From Opitutia bacterium (GTDB taxonomy: Bacteria; Verrucomicrobiota; Verrucomicrobiia; Opitutales; Opitutaceae), in the NCBI GenBank assembly GCA_947452315.1, contig CANGCX010000013.1, forward strand, positions 1-44,142: a stretch of 44,142 nt of DNA, written 5' to 3'. The position numbers and the translations under genes were made by a program. Positions 17,148 through 24,845 of this stretch are shown one piece after another (position 1 is the stretch's first letter; each line of letters begins with the position of its first letter). A model generated the notes under the pieces. It searched no databases. It was given only the letters and a program-made list of their open reading frames with translations, and was not told the DNA's origin.

Positions 17148-17820
17148 AAGTTTTTGAAAACAATGTCCGTTTCGCGCTGAGCTCATTTTCGAGCTCGGCG
17201 AGAAACGTCGCTCGAGTGATCTCTTTAGCGCCTAGACGCTCCATGTGGGGGGTGAGTTGCTGGATATCCAGCCACGCCTGGCCACGCTCACGGAGATAAC
17301 CAGCGAGATACCAGATAGCTAATTTTGAGGCGTTGTCCTCGAGGTGAAACATGCTCTCACCACCGAAGAAACCGCCTGCATCGACGCCATATAGCCCGCC
17401 CACAAGCAGGTCGTTTTTCCACACTTCGACGCTATGCGCTCCGCCTGCATGATGAAGCGCCGTGTACGCCGCGATCATCGCCGGACTGATCCACGTGCCT
17501 TCCTGGCCTGAGCGCGGCGCAGCTGCACACGCCGCGATCACTGCCGAAAAATCGCGATCAATTGAAAAACTCCAACCTGGTTTCCGAGCAGTTTTTTCCA
17601 GCGTACGCCCCGGCGTAAATTCATCAAAAACTAAAACCGCGCGCCGCCGCGGACACGCCCAAGGAATCGGCTCATCGGGTCGTCCGGGCCAAGGAAAGAT
17701 TCCGCGCGCATACGCCGCACGTAAATTTATCACCGTCAACGCCTCGTCGCCGGTCACCGTCACAACTTCGCGCCCGCGCGCGAGGTCAGCGCGGGCGGGA
17801 AATTTCAAGTTCGACATCAT
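17146..17820 (-). CDS. aat: Leucyl/phenylalanyl-tRNA--protein transferase
   Basis: The product has 224 residues (E. coli Aat has 234). It transfers Leu or Phe from tRNA to proteins with N-terminal Arg or Lys, marking them for ClpAP degradation (N-end rule), in the cytosol. Family motifs are GIFPW (40-44), TWIS (109-112), GGLYGV (141-146), GESMF (154-158) and DIQ (185-187) followed by TPHMERLGA. Two ATGs in tandem (17820 and 17817) are possible starts. It lies 31 bp downstream of gpsA on the same strand and is probably in the same transcript. Confidence 0.95.
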   Translation of the reverse strand: MMSNLKFPARADLARGREVVTVTGDEALTVINLRAAYARGIFPWPGRPDEPIPWACPRRRAVLVFDEFTPGRTLEKTARKPGWSFSIDRDFSAVIAACAAAPRSGQEGTWISPAMIAAYTALHHAGGAHSVEVWKNDLLVGGLYGVDAGGFFGGESMFHLEDNASKLAIWYLAGYLRERGQAWLDIQQLTPHMERLGAKEITRATFLAELENELSAKRTLFSKT

Positions 17821-17851
17821 CGTGAATGCGCTTCGATTCGCGCGTTCGCGT

Positions 17852-18853
17852 TCACTCGCGCTTGAGCTCGCGCGTCATTAGCGCGTTCAGCGCCGCAGCC
17901 GGTGCTTTGCCGCCAAACAAAATCGAGTGCATCTCGCGTAAGATCGGTGCATCAATACCGCGTTCGACGCACAAACCGTGAAACGATTCCGTGGTGCGGT
18001 AACCTTCGACTACGGTCTTGCGGTGGGCGATGAGCTCGGCGGCCTTCTGGCCTTCACCGATGCGCTGGCCAAATTCGCGGTTGCGGCTCCAGGCTCCGTG
18101 ACAGGTAGCCACAAGATCGCCAAAACCACTCAGGCCGTAAAACGTCTCCGGCCGAGCACCGAGCGCCGCACCGACGCGCACCATCTCGGCGAGCGCGCGA
18201 GTGAGCAGCGCCGCGTTGGCGTTGTCGCCGAGCCCAAGACCCGCCGCGCAACCCGCGGAGATGGCGTAAATATTTTTCAAGCAACCACCGTATTCGAGAC
18301 CTGCGAGATCGTCGCTCGTGTACACGCGCAAGGTCGGGCCGCTAATGGCGGTCTGAATTTCCGCGACCAACCCCTCGCTACCGCGCGCGGCGCCCAGCAC
18401 CATAACAGCGGGTAAACCACGCGCGACTTCTCCGGCGTTAGTGGGGCCGGTAATGGCTCCAACGGGCACCTCGGGCTGCACGGCGGCGATCACTTGCGTT
18501 GGGCGCAGGTGCGAACCGACTTCAAGACCCTTAGCTAGACTTACAATTAAGCGCAATGGAGTCGCTGCGCTACCTGCAGCGTGCACGCGGGCCGTCGTCT
18601 CGCGCAAGGCCTGCGACGGACACGCCAGTAACACCACGGTTGCCGGCGCCAACGCTAACGCGAGATCCGCGGTCACACTGAGGGCGGTCGGGAGTACGAC
18701 ACCCGGAAGATATTCTCGGTTCTCGCGTGCCGCGAGCAACGCCTCAGCTTGCTCCGCGCGTCGCGGCACCAGCGTCACCGAACGGCCCAGACGCGCCAAG
18801 TGCACTGCAAACGCAGTGCCCCAAGCTCCGGCTCCGACGATGCAAAATTTCAT
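17852..18853 (-). CDS. gpsA: NAD(P)-dependent glycerol-3-phosphate dehydrogenase
   Basis: The product has 333 residues and reduces dihydroxyacetone phosphate to sn-glycerol-3-phosphate for phospholipid synthesis. The N-terminal nucleotide motif is GAGAWG (7-12). The conserved SLAKGLE (K108), GPTNAGEVA (136-144, more often GPSFAKEVA), the catalytic Lys in CLKNIYAISAG (K193) and SGFGDLVATC (D246) with SRNREFG are all present. The Thr-Asn-Ala-Gly variant of the middle motif is unusual. It lies between lysA (upstream) and aat (downstream) on the same strand. Confidence 0.95.
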   Translation of the reverse strand: MKFCIVGAGAWGTAFAVHLARLGRSVTLVPRRAEQAEALLAARENREYLPGVVLPTALSVTADLALALAPATVVLLACPSQALRETTARVHAAGSAATPLRLIVSLAKGLEVGSHLRPTQVIAAVQPEVPVGAITGPTNAGEVARGLPAVMVLGAARGSEGLVAEIQTAISGPTLRVYTSDDLAGLEYGGCLKNIYAISAGCAAGLGLGDNANAALLTRALAEMVRVGAALGARPETFYGLSGFGDLVATCHGAWSRNREFGQRIGEGQKAAELIAHRKTVVEGYRTTESFHGLCVERGIDAPILREMHSILFGGKAPAAALNALMTRELKRE

Positions 18854-18873
18854 GGGCAGAGGTTAACCACGAA

Positions 18874-18941
18874 ACTCGCCAAAGACACAAAAAAGAAAAC
18901 GCCTAAACTGCGTGTTTCCAAAAATTGAGATTTTGGCGAGT
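18874..18941. repeat. 10-bp perfect inverted repeat between lysA and gpsA
   Basis: ACTCGCCAAA (18874-18883) and TTTGGCGAGT (18932-18941) are exact reverse complements 48 bp apart. The AT-rich spacer contains a second imperfect stem. In the transcript this would close a long stem-loop just upstream of the gpsA start. It could be a leader structure, a terminator without a U-tract, or a small repeat element. Confidence 0.45.
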
Positions 18942-18950
18942 GCTCGGGTA

Positions 18951-20255
18951 TCACTTGAGAAACGCTGGGATTTTTTCGTGGGCGATCATCGACTCAAAAG
19001 TCTCACGAGCAGTTACGAGCTCGAAAGCGCTGCCCTGGACCATGACTTCGGCCGGAAGAGCGCGGGTGTTGTAGCGGCTAGACATTGTGGAGCCATAAGC
19101 GCCAGCGCTCATCAGCGCGATGTATTCACCCTCGCCGACTTCTTGGAGTTGACGGTCTTTGGCGAAACAATCGCCGCTCTCACAGATCGGTCCGACGATG
19201 TCAGCCACGAGCGCACGGCGCGTCGTGTCGCGATGCAGCGGGACAATTTCGTGAAACGCTTCATACATCGCGGGACGTACAAGGTCGTTCATCGCGGCGT
19301 CAACAATGAGGAAATTTTTCCCAGAACCACGCTTTAGGTGCTCAACGCGAGTCAGCAGGACGCCGGCGTTGCCAACCATATAACGGCCGGGCTCAAGGAG
19401 GATTTTAAGACCGAGTGGTTGCAGTAGTGGCACAAGTGCCGCGCCGTAGGCCTCAGGAGTCAGCGGTCGCGTGGCCGCAGGCTGCGCGTCCCACCAAGCG
19501 GCATTGCCGCTGGCGAGCGCGTCTTTATAAACGATACCGATACCACCACCGATGGAGAAATACGTGATGCCATACTTCGCCTTCAACTCGGCGGCGAAAG
19601 GCGCGACCTTGGCGACGGCTTCAGCAAAGGGCCCGATTTCTGTTAGCTGCGAGCCGATATGCATTTGCACGCCGCGCAGTTGGATATGGGGATATTTTGA
19701 AGCCGCCTCGTAGGCGGCCGCGGCAAACTTGAGTGGGATGCCGAATTTATTGTCGCTCTTGCCCGTGGTGATTTTGGCGTGGGTGTGGGCATCGACGTCG
19801 GGGTTGATACGGATGGCGATGGGCGCCTTGACGCCAAGTTTGCCGGCTACGTGGTTGATCCGGGCGAGCTCGGGCTCGCTTTCGACGTGAAAGGAGAAAA
19901 TGCCGCTCTGCAGCGCAAGCTGGATTTCCGCCTCAGTCTTGCCGACGCCGGCGAAGACGCTGCGCTTCACATCAGCGCCAGCCGCGAGCACGCGCCGGAG
20001 TTCGCCACCGCTCACAAGATCAAACGCAGCACCGAGGCGAGCAAAGTGCCGAAGCACGGCAAGGCCGGAATTGGCCTTCATCGCGTAACAGAGCTGCACG
20101 TCGAGCCCAGTGAGGCTATTAGCCAAGCGGTTATAATTATCAGCCATCGTGGCAGCGCTGGTGACGTAAGTTGGGGTGCCGTAGAGACGGGCGACTTCGG
20201 CGAGATCGACGGACTCGCAGTGTAGATTTTGGCCGACGTAGTGGAAGTGGTGCAT
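18951..20255 (-). CDS. lysA: Diaminopimelate decarboxylase
   Basis: The product has 434 residues from the ATG at 20255; 17 more in-frame codons upstream (MVFSRRNSHR...) look non-coding. The enzyme is PLP-dependent and decarboxylates meso-diaminopimelate to L-lysine, the last step of lysine synthesis. The PLP lysine is K60 in CYAMKANS. The Ser/Gly region AAFDLVSGGELRR, the HIGSQ motif, SIGGGIGI and the C-terminal catalytic Cys in CESGDCF complete the family set. The end of the protein (AYGSTMSSRYNTRALPAEVMV) is also typical. It heads the lysA-gpsA-aat series. Confidence 0.95.
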   Translation of the reverse strand: MHHFHYVGQNLHCESVDLAEVARLYGTPTYVTSAATMADNYNRLANSLTGLDVQLCYAMKANSGLAVLRHFARLGAAFDLVSGGELRRVLAAGADVKRSVFAGVGKTEAEIQLALQSGIFSFHVESEPELARINHVAGKLGVKAPIAIRINPDVDAHTHAKITTGKSDNKFGIPLKFAAAAYEAASKYPHIQLRGVQMHIGSQLTEIGPFAEAVAKVAPFAAELKAKYGITYFSIGGGIGIVYKDALASGNAAWWDAQPAATRPLTPEAYGAALVPLLQPLGLKILLEPGRYMVGNAGVLLTRVEHLKRGSGKNFLIVDAAMNDLVRPAMYEAFHEIVPLHRDTTRRALVADIVGPICESGDCFAKDRQLQEVGEGEYIALMSAGAYGSTMSSRYNTRALPAEVMVQGSAFELVTARETFESMIAHEKIPAFLK

Positions 20256-20434
20256 AAAAAAGATGGAAAGATGGAAACGGTGCGAGTTTCGCCTTGAAAA
20301 AACCAATCCAAAATTACGTTTTCATTAGCGTGCTACGCTTCCTTCAAAAACTACTCCATCGACCGGCTATCCGTTTCGGATTGGCGCGGGATCGTCGGGG
20401 GAGCCGGTTGCGGGATCCGCGGTTTGTGAGTTTC

Positions 20435-20587
20435 ATGGCTCAGAACAACCGTAAGACGCTCGATACGGACCTCCAAGACGCCGTATTGCGTGGGCAAAAG
20501 CTTTTCAGGCACGCCCTTGTAGCGGCTGCGATCGCGGGGGTGGTATGGTTTGCACTGGAAAGTGCCCGGGCGCTTTCAATTTTCTGA
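20435..20587 (+). CDS. Small single-helix membrane protein (50 residues)
   Basis: The ATG at 20435 opens a 50-residue frame: a polar, charged N-terminus (NNRKTLDTDLQDAVLRGQK) followed by one transmembrane helix (about 27-47). An in-frame start at 20294 adds 47 residues of non-protein-like sequence and was rejected. It ends 44 bp before the lipoprotein gene at 20632, on the same strand. I do not recognise a family; a real gene is plausible because of the helix and the tight spacing. Confidence 0.5.
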   Translation: MAQNNRKTLDTDLQDAVLRGQKLFRHALVAAAIAGVVWFALESARALSIF

Positions 20588-20631
20588 GCGCGGCCTTGCC
20601 GTCGGCGGCCGGAACGCCTTGCGTGGTACGC

Positions 20632-21129
20632 ATGACGCCCCTTCGCCTATTTTCCCGTAGCCTCAGACTCACGCTCGCCCTTGCCTTTGTCGCGCTCGTC
20701 GCGGGTTGCGGCAATGGCTTCAAGCTCACCGGGGTCAACGTGAGCATCGTCGGTTTTAAACCCTCGACCACAAACAAACTGGAAACCACCGCAGTGATGA
20801 CCTTGCGCTACACGAGCGAGAACGTGATTCCGATCGGTCTATCGGGCTCAAACCATAAACTTTACCTAAACGGCGTCTACGCCGGCAAAACCCTGAGCGA
20901 AGAACAACCCTTGGGTTTGGCGCCACTGAGCGCGATCAATCAAGATGTGACGGTGAAATTTGAAAATCTCGCTCGCCTGCAACAGCTCGTGGCTGATGCG
21001 GGTCAAAACACCGCTGCTTATAAAATCGAGAGTGTGCTTCTTGTGACAAGCGGCGAAGAAAAATTGGACATCAAAACCACCGGAACCGGCAACGTGGATC
21101 TGCGCCCGCTCATAGCAGGCTCGCGTTGA
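20632..21129 (+). CDS. Lipoprotein with WHy / LEA-14-like domain
   Basis: The product has 165 residues from the ATG at 20632; the longer reading from 20545 adds an unlikely N-terminus. The signal peptide ends LVAGC with the lipid Cys at 26. The mature part (about 35-145) has the beta-sandwich pattern of LEA type 2 / WHy domains: VNVSIVGFKPSTTNKLETTAV, a strand pair around MTLRYTSENVIPIGLSGSN, and LYLNGVYAGK. Such bacterial proteins sit in the periplasm anchored to a membrane, and some help under desiccation or stress. The function here is not known. Confidence 0.75.
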   Translation: MTPLRLFSRSLRLTLALAFVALVAGCGNGFKLTGVNVSIVGFKPSTTNKLETTAVMTLRYTSENVIPIGLSGSNHKLYLNGVYAGKTLSEEQPLGLAPLSAINQDVTVKFENLARLQQLVADAGQNTAAYKIESVLLVTSGEEKLDIKTTGTGNVDLRPLIAGSR

Positions 21130-21150
21130 TTCTCGCGTAGAACACGCCAG

Positions 21151-22992
21151 TTAAGGCAACTCGTAGACCTCGACGATCGCAGCTCCGGTGCCGCCATCCG
21201 CGCCGGAAACCTGTACGGTATAACCACCTGGTGGCAGGCTCACGATTAAGGCCGCGTCTTTGGCATTAGCCACGAATCCGAAAGCGCCTACGGAATTAAA
21301 AATCGTGTTCAGCGAGGCGGCATACGAGTCATTTTCGGCGATCCTGCTCCCCGAGGCTGTGAACAGCTCAAGTTTGGGATCGGCAATCGTGCCCGGGACA
21401 CCAAGTGCACCCAAGCTGGGTCCCGCCGCGCGGATGAGTAAGTTTCTCGAACCCGAGCCCGCAACCGTGAAGCCGGCGATCAAAATATCTCCACCGGTAC
21501 CTACAAAATTAAGCGCAGAGAGATTAGTCAGACGGGTCGAATTACCCGAACCGGCATCATAAGCCTCGACGATAACGTTGCCGGCGGCAGGACCAGAAAC
21601 CTGAACGGTACGTCCTCCTTCAATATTAGCGACAAGGGCTGCATCGAGACTGCTCGCTGAGGGAAAGGCGAACGCGCCGACGGTAGATATAGCCGAAGAA
21701 ACCGCCGTATTGCCCTGCCAATTATCATTCAGCGCGACCTGTGCAGAACCGTTGTAAAGAGCGAGCTTGGGATCGGCCATGGTGCCAGGAACTCCGAGAG
21801 CGCCGAGGCCGGGACCTGCAGCACGAAGGAGTACGTCTTTTTTTCCACCCGACATCGTGAGTCCGACGATCAAAATCTGATTAGCAGAAAGCGTTGTGCG
21901 TACCGCTAGGTTACTCAAATAAGCGGAGTACGGTGAGGTAACCAACAGCGTGGCGGGTCCACCAATGGTCGTGCCAGCCGAATTGGAGATGACGACGTCG
22001 TAGCACGCGGTATCAGCGGCGGCGAGACTGGCAAAGCTGAGGGTCTCATTCGTAGCGCCGGTGATAGCTGTGCCGTTTTTGCGCCATTGATAAGTCGGCG
22101 AGCCGGTAGCAACCACGGTAAACATGGCAGCTGTACTCGCGGCGGCGGCGGTGATGCTGGTGGGTTGCGTCATGACGACGGGTGCAGTAACCCCGCCGGT
22201 AACAGTCAAAGTCACCGCGTTACTGGTGGCAGAACCTTGTGAGTTGGTGGCCACGAGGGTGTAAGTAGCGGCGTCAGCCGAAGTAGCGCCGGAGATTGTA
22301 AGAATCGTACTGGTCGCGCCGGCAATCGCCGTAGAGCCTTTGAACCATTGCAGCGTGGGGGTTGGTGAGCCAGAGACCGCGGCGATAAACTGAGCGGTAC
22401 CACCGACGGGCACCGTTTTCGCGGTTGGTTGCGTACTTATTGTTGGCGCGGAATTAGGCGCAGCAGCGATATTGATGACGTAGGTAAAAGTTGTGGAGGT
22501 GTTTTTAGCACCGGCACTTTCCCAGGCCGTAAGAGAAACTAAAAATTGTCCCGCGGTGGTGGGTGTACCATCGAGCTGTAAAGTAGATGCGTTGTTAATT
22601 AGACCGCTAGTGACTCCTGTGGTGGTGGAGCCATATGCTTTAAGGGAGAGGCCGGGGGGTACGCCACCATTGACAGTCCAGGAGCTCGCCGCGGATTGGG
22701 CACCTTTCACGGAGAACACCACCGTATTGAAAACTGCTCCCACCGTCCCGCTAGCTGGACTTGGGGTCGAGGCGCTCAAGGTGGTCGCACCTGCCATACT
22801 GTGAACCGCACCGAGTGCGCCGAGCGTGGTGGCGGCCGCTTTTAGGACATTGCCGGCGGTGGAACTGAGGACGAAATTCCCTGCGCTCGCAGCGACGCGG
22901 ATAATCGGTGTCCGCTGAAGCAGCGCGATTAGCAATGCCCCCGGGAGATTCAGCCAATGCAGACGACGATGGATGGCAGCGGAAAATGACAT
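21151..22992 (-). CDS. Secreted Ig-domain protein with two C-terminal Verrucomicrobia-type export repeats
   Basis: The product has 613 residues. The N-terminus has a weak signal or membrane region (about 15-65). A putative-Ig (He_PIG-like) domain at ~72-176 contains SWTVNGGVPPGLSL. Two Ig I-set-like domains follow at ~182-266 (TLQWFKGSTAIAGAT) and ~270-352 (TYQWRKNGTAITGAT). Two copies of a ~125-residue repeat close the protein (355-480 and 486-612), each with LIxGxTxxGxxxxxLLRAAGPxLGALGVPGTxADPKLxL and ending in VQVSG...VEAYD/VEVYE. The same repeat forms the N-terminus of the DUF1800 protein (33533-36820). It is probably cell-surface or extracellular. It is last in the one-strand block, 73 bp after the DUF4266 gene. 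Confidence 0.82.
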   Translation of the reverse strand: MSFSAAIHRRLHWLNLPGALLIALLQRTPIIRVAASAGNFVLSSTAGNVLKAAATTLGALGAVHSMAGATTLSASTPSPASGTVGAVFNTVVFSVKGAQSAASSWTVNGGVPPGLSLKAYGSTTTGVTSGLINNASTLQLDGTPTTAGQFLVSLTAWESAGAKNTSTTFTYVINIAAAPNSAPTISTQPTAKTVPVGGTAQFIAAVSGSPTPTLQWFKGSTAIAGATSTILTISGATSADAATYTLVATNSQGSATSNAVTLTVTGGVTAPVVMTQPTSITAAAASTAAMFTVVATGSPTYQWRKNGTAITGATNETLSFASLAAADTACYDVVISNSAGTTIGGPATLLVTSPYSAYLSNLAVRTTLSANQILIVGLTMSGGKKDVLLRAAGPGLGALGVPGTMADPKLALYNGSAQVALNDNWQGNTAVSSAISTVGAFAFPSASSLDAALVANIEGGRTVQVSGPAAGNVIVEAYDAGSGNSTRLTNLSALNFVGTGGDILIAGFTVAGSGSRNLLIRAAGPSLGALGVPGTIADPKLELFTASGSRIAENDSYAASLNTIFNSVGAFGFVANAKDAALIVSLPPGGYTVQVSGADGGTGAAIVEVYELP

Positions 22993-23065
22993 GGTCAGGA
23001 GAAGGCCGAGACAGCAGCGAGATTAGAAAGTTGCTATAAAGATACGGCGACGCGAAACCGCGCGC

Positions 23066-23296
23066 TCAGTTGCAGCCGCAACCGCTGCCACCCACGCCGC
23101 GGCCACCGGCGGCGGATTCACGTGAGAAATAAACGTGTTCGGCCAAAGCGAGCGCAAGGGGATCGCGGTCGGGCCGCATTGTATAATCGGCGAGCGTAGC
23201 GCGCTCCCATGGTTGGACTAATGCGGTGGTCGTGGCGCAGCCAGAGACGAGCGCGGTAGCGGAGAGCAGCAAGGCGAGGAGGAGGCGAGAGCGCAT
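23066..23296 (-). CDS. DUF4266 lipoprotein with a Cys-x-Cys tail
   Basis: The product has 76 residues from ATG 23296. The signal peptide ends VSGC with the lipid Cys at 20. The mature part has the DUF4266 pattern: VQPWERATLADYTM, RDPLALALAEHVYFSRE and a Gly-rich end, GVGGSGCGCN, with C73 and C75. The family is short, and its role is unknown. The C-terminal CxC could bind metal or take part in thiol exchange. It is the fourth gene in the row DUF3570-ApbE-TlpA-DUF4266, a grouping I have seen for these families elsewhere. It starts 28 bp after the thioredoxin stop. Confidence 0.85.
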   Translation of the reverse strand: MRSRLLLALLLSATALVSGCATTTALVQPWERATLADYTMRPDRDPLALALAEHVYFSRESAAGGRGVGGSGCGCN

Positions 23297-23324
23297 GAGA
23301 TTACTTGGAAAAATGTGACGTGAT

Positions 23325-23819
23325 TTAGGATTTCTCGGCGAGCAGGACGTCGAGTTCGGCGCGAAGATGTTGGTCCGTAGTAGTACCGTGGTAACCAGCG
23401 TGGAGGTACCGGACTTTACCGTCGCGGCCAATCACATAAGTCGTGGGCATCGCGGGAACGACGACAGCTCGGACAAGTTGTTGGGTGACGTCATGGAGCG
23501 CGAGAAACGGCGGGGCTTGTTTCTTCACGAACGCGGCGTAGGCGGAAGCTTTTTCATCGACGCTGACGCCGACAAGCACGACGCCGCGTGGGGCGTAGTC
23601 CGTGTTGATTTTGCCGAGCGCGGGAAACGATGCTTTGCATGGCGCACACCACGAGGCCCAAAAATCAACAACGAGAATTTTACCCTCGGTCGCGGGCACA
23701 GTGCCGCCGGCAAGTCCGGCGGAGGCGAGCGCGGGGAATAAGTCACCGACTTTGATTTCGGCGCGCGAGACGGTGGCCGTAAGAGTAAGTACGAGGGTGA
23801 AGAAAAAAACGGAGCGCAT
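23325..23819 (-). CDS. TlpA/ResA-like periplasmic thioredoxin
   Basis: The product has 164 residues. The signal peptide (1-20) ends SRA. The thioredoxin fold follows, with active site WCAPC (57-61) in VVDFWASWCAPCKASFPAL, then GVVLVGVSVDEKASAY and the cis-Pro loop VPAMPTTYVIGRDGKVRY. TlpA-like proteins reduce disulfides of periplasmic partners such as cytochrome c or cuproprotein maturation factors. It starts 10 bp after the ApbE stop and precedes the CxC lipoprotein DUF4266, which is a plausible substrate. Confidence 0.93.
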   Translation of the reverse strand: MRSVFFFTLVLTLTATVSRAEIKVGDLFPALASAGLAGGTVPATEGKILVVDFWASWCAPCKASFPALGKINTDYAPRGVVLVGVSVDEKASAYAAFVKKQAPPFLALHDVTQQLVRAVVVPAMPTTYVIGRDGKVRYLHAGYHGTTTDQHLRAELDVLLAEKS

Positions 23820-23829
23820 GGGAGATTTT

Positions 23830-24819
23830 TTAGGTTGCGAGGTAGTTCCAGAAACCGCGGGTTTGGGCGCGAGTGGAATCGGTGAGGAGTTGGCCTTCGG
23901 CGCCGGGTTGAGCTTGAATGAGCTCGAGTCCGGCTTTCACGCCCAGTACGAACGCGGCGGTGCTTAGGACGCCGGCTTGTAGACAGGTCGGCGCAATAAT
24001 GGTGGCTTGGCGGCAGCCATTGGCGACGGGGCGGCCCGTGCGCGGGTCGACGATGTGTCCGTAGCGAACGCCGTCGATGACGATGCGGCGCAAGTAATCA
24101 CCAGAGGAAGCAACACCTTGACCACGCGTAAGCGCAAGGGAGCCTTTGAGGGCGCCGGGCTCGGCGGGGTCTTCGAGACCAATGTGCCAAGCGGGGCGAG
24201 CGGGCGGGAATCCGACGGCGCGTAGGTCGTGGCCAAAATCGACGAGCGCGGCGGTGATGCCGTGGTCACGCGCGATCTGGGCGACGATGTCGACGGCCCA
24301 TTCCTTACCGAAGCCACCGAAATCGAGGGCCATGCCGGGTTCGGGGAGAAATACGTGGCCGGGGGTGCGTTGAACTTTTTTCCAACCGACGAGGCGTTGG
24401 GCGGCGGCGATCTCGGCGTCGGTGGGGAGACGCGGTGACGGGGCTTTGTAATCCCAGAGGCGCAGCAGCGGCAGCGCAGTAGGATCGAGCACGCCTTGCG
24501 TCATGAAATAGAGACGGTCACAGAGCGCGAGGAGGCCTTCCATCTCGGCGTCGATGGCGACGGGCGCGCGGCCGGCGGCAGCGTTGATGCGCGAAATGAG
24601 GCTGTCTGGGCGGAAGCGGGAATATTTCGCTTCGAAGGCGGCCACCCAGGCAACGGCGGCGGTTTCAAAGGCCTGAGATTGGGCGGAGGAAGTCGCGGTG
24701 TACTGAACTTCACAACGGGTGCCCAGGGCGGACCAGGTGAGCACGCGTAGCGGGATATCCGAGGTCGCCGTGGCGGCGAAGGGCGGCGGGGCGCGGTGAC
24801 TGGGAAGAACAAGTGCCAC
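23830..24819 (-). CDS. apbE: FAD:protein FMN transferase (ApbE)
   Basis: The product has 329 residues. ApbE enzymes use FAD to attach FMN by a phosphoester bond to Thr or Ser in a D-x-x-[ST]-G-A-[ST] motif of exported proteins. Family motifs here are GALGT-like SALGTRCEV near the N-terminus, the Ser/Arg region YSRFRPDSLISRIN, DFGGFGKEWAVD (the usual GGxxKGxxxD), SSGDYLR and YGHIVDPRTGRP. The N-terminal ~25 residues are not a clear signal peptide or lipobox, so localisation is uncertain. It directly follows the DUF3570 gene (26 bp gap), whose product carries a matching acceptor motif. Confidence 0.93.
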   Translation of the reverse strand: MALVLPSHRAPPPFAATATSDIPLRVLTWSALGTRCEVQYTATSSAQSQAFETAAVAWVAAFEAKYSRFRPDSLISRINAAAGRAPVAIDAEMEGLLALCDRLYFMTQGVLDPTALPLLRLWDYKAPSPRLPTDAEIAAAQRLVGWKKVQRTPGHVFLPEPGMALDFGGFGKEWAVDIVAQIARDHGITAALVDFGHDLRAVGFPPARPAWHIGLEDPAEPGALKGSLALTRGQGVASSGDYLRRIVIDGVRYGHIVDPRTGRPVANGCRQATIIAPTCLQAGVLSTAAFVLGVKAGLELIQAQPGAEGQLLTDSTRAQTRGFWNYLAT

Positions 24820-24845
24820 GGGCGAAGGTGTGAGACTATTTTAGC

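Noticed and set aside
20294-20434. Extended 97-residue version of the small membrane protein
   Set aside because: The added part is not protein-like and lies in the lysA upstream region; the start at 20435 gives a sensible single-helix protein.
22260-22300. T-I-S-G-A-T in the Ig-domain protein as a second FMN-acceptor site
   Set aside because: The residue three before the Ser/Thr is Leu, not Asp, and the segment is the normal Ig-domain strand motif (LTISGATSADAATY).
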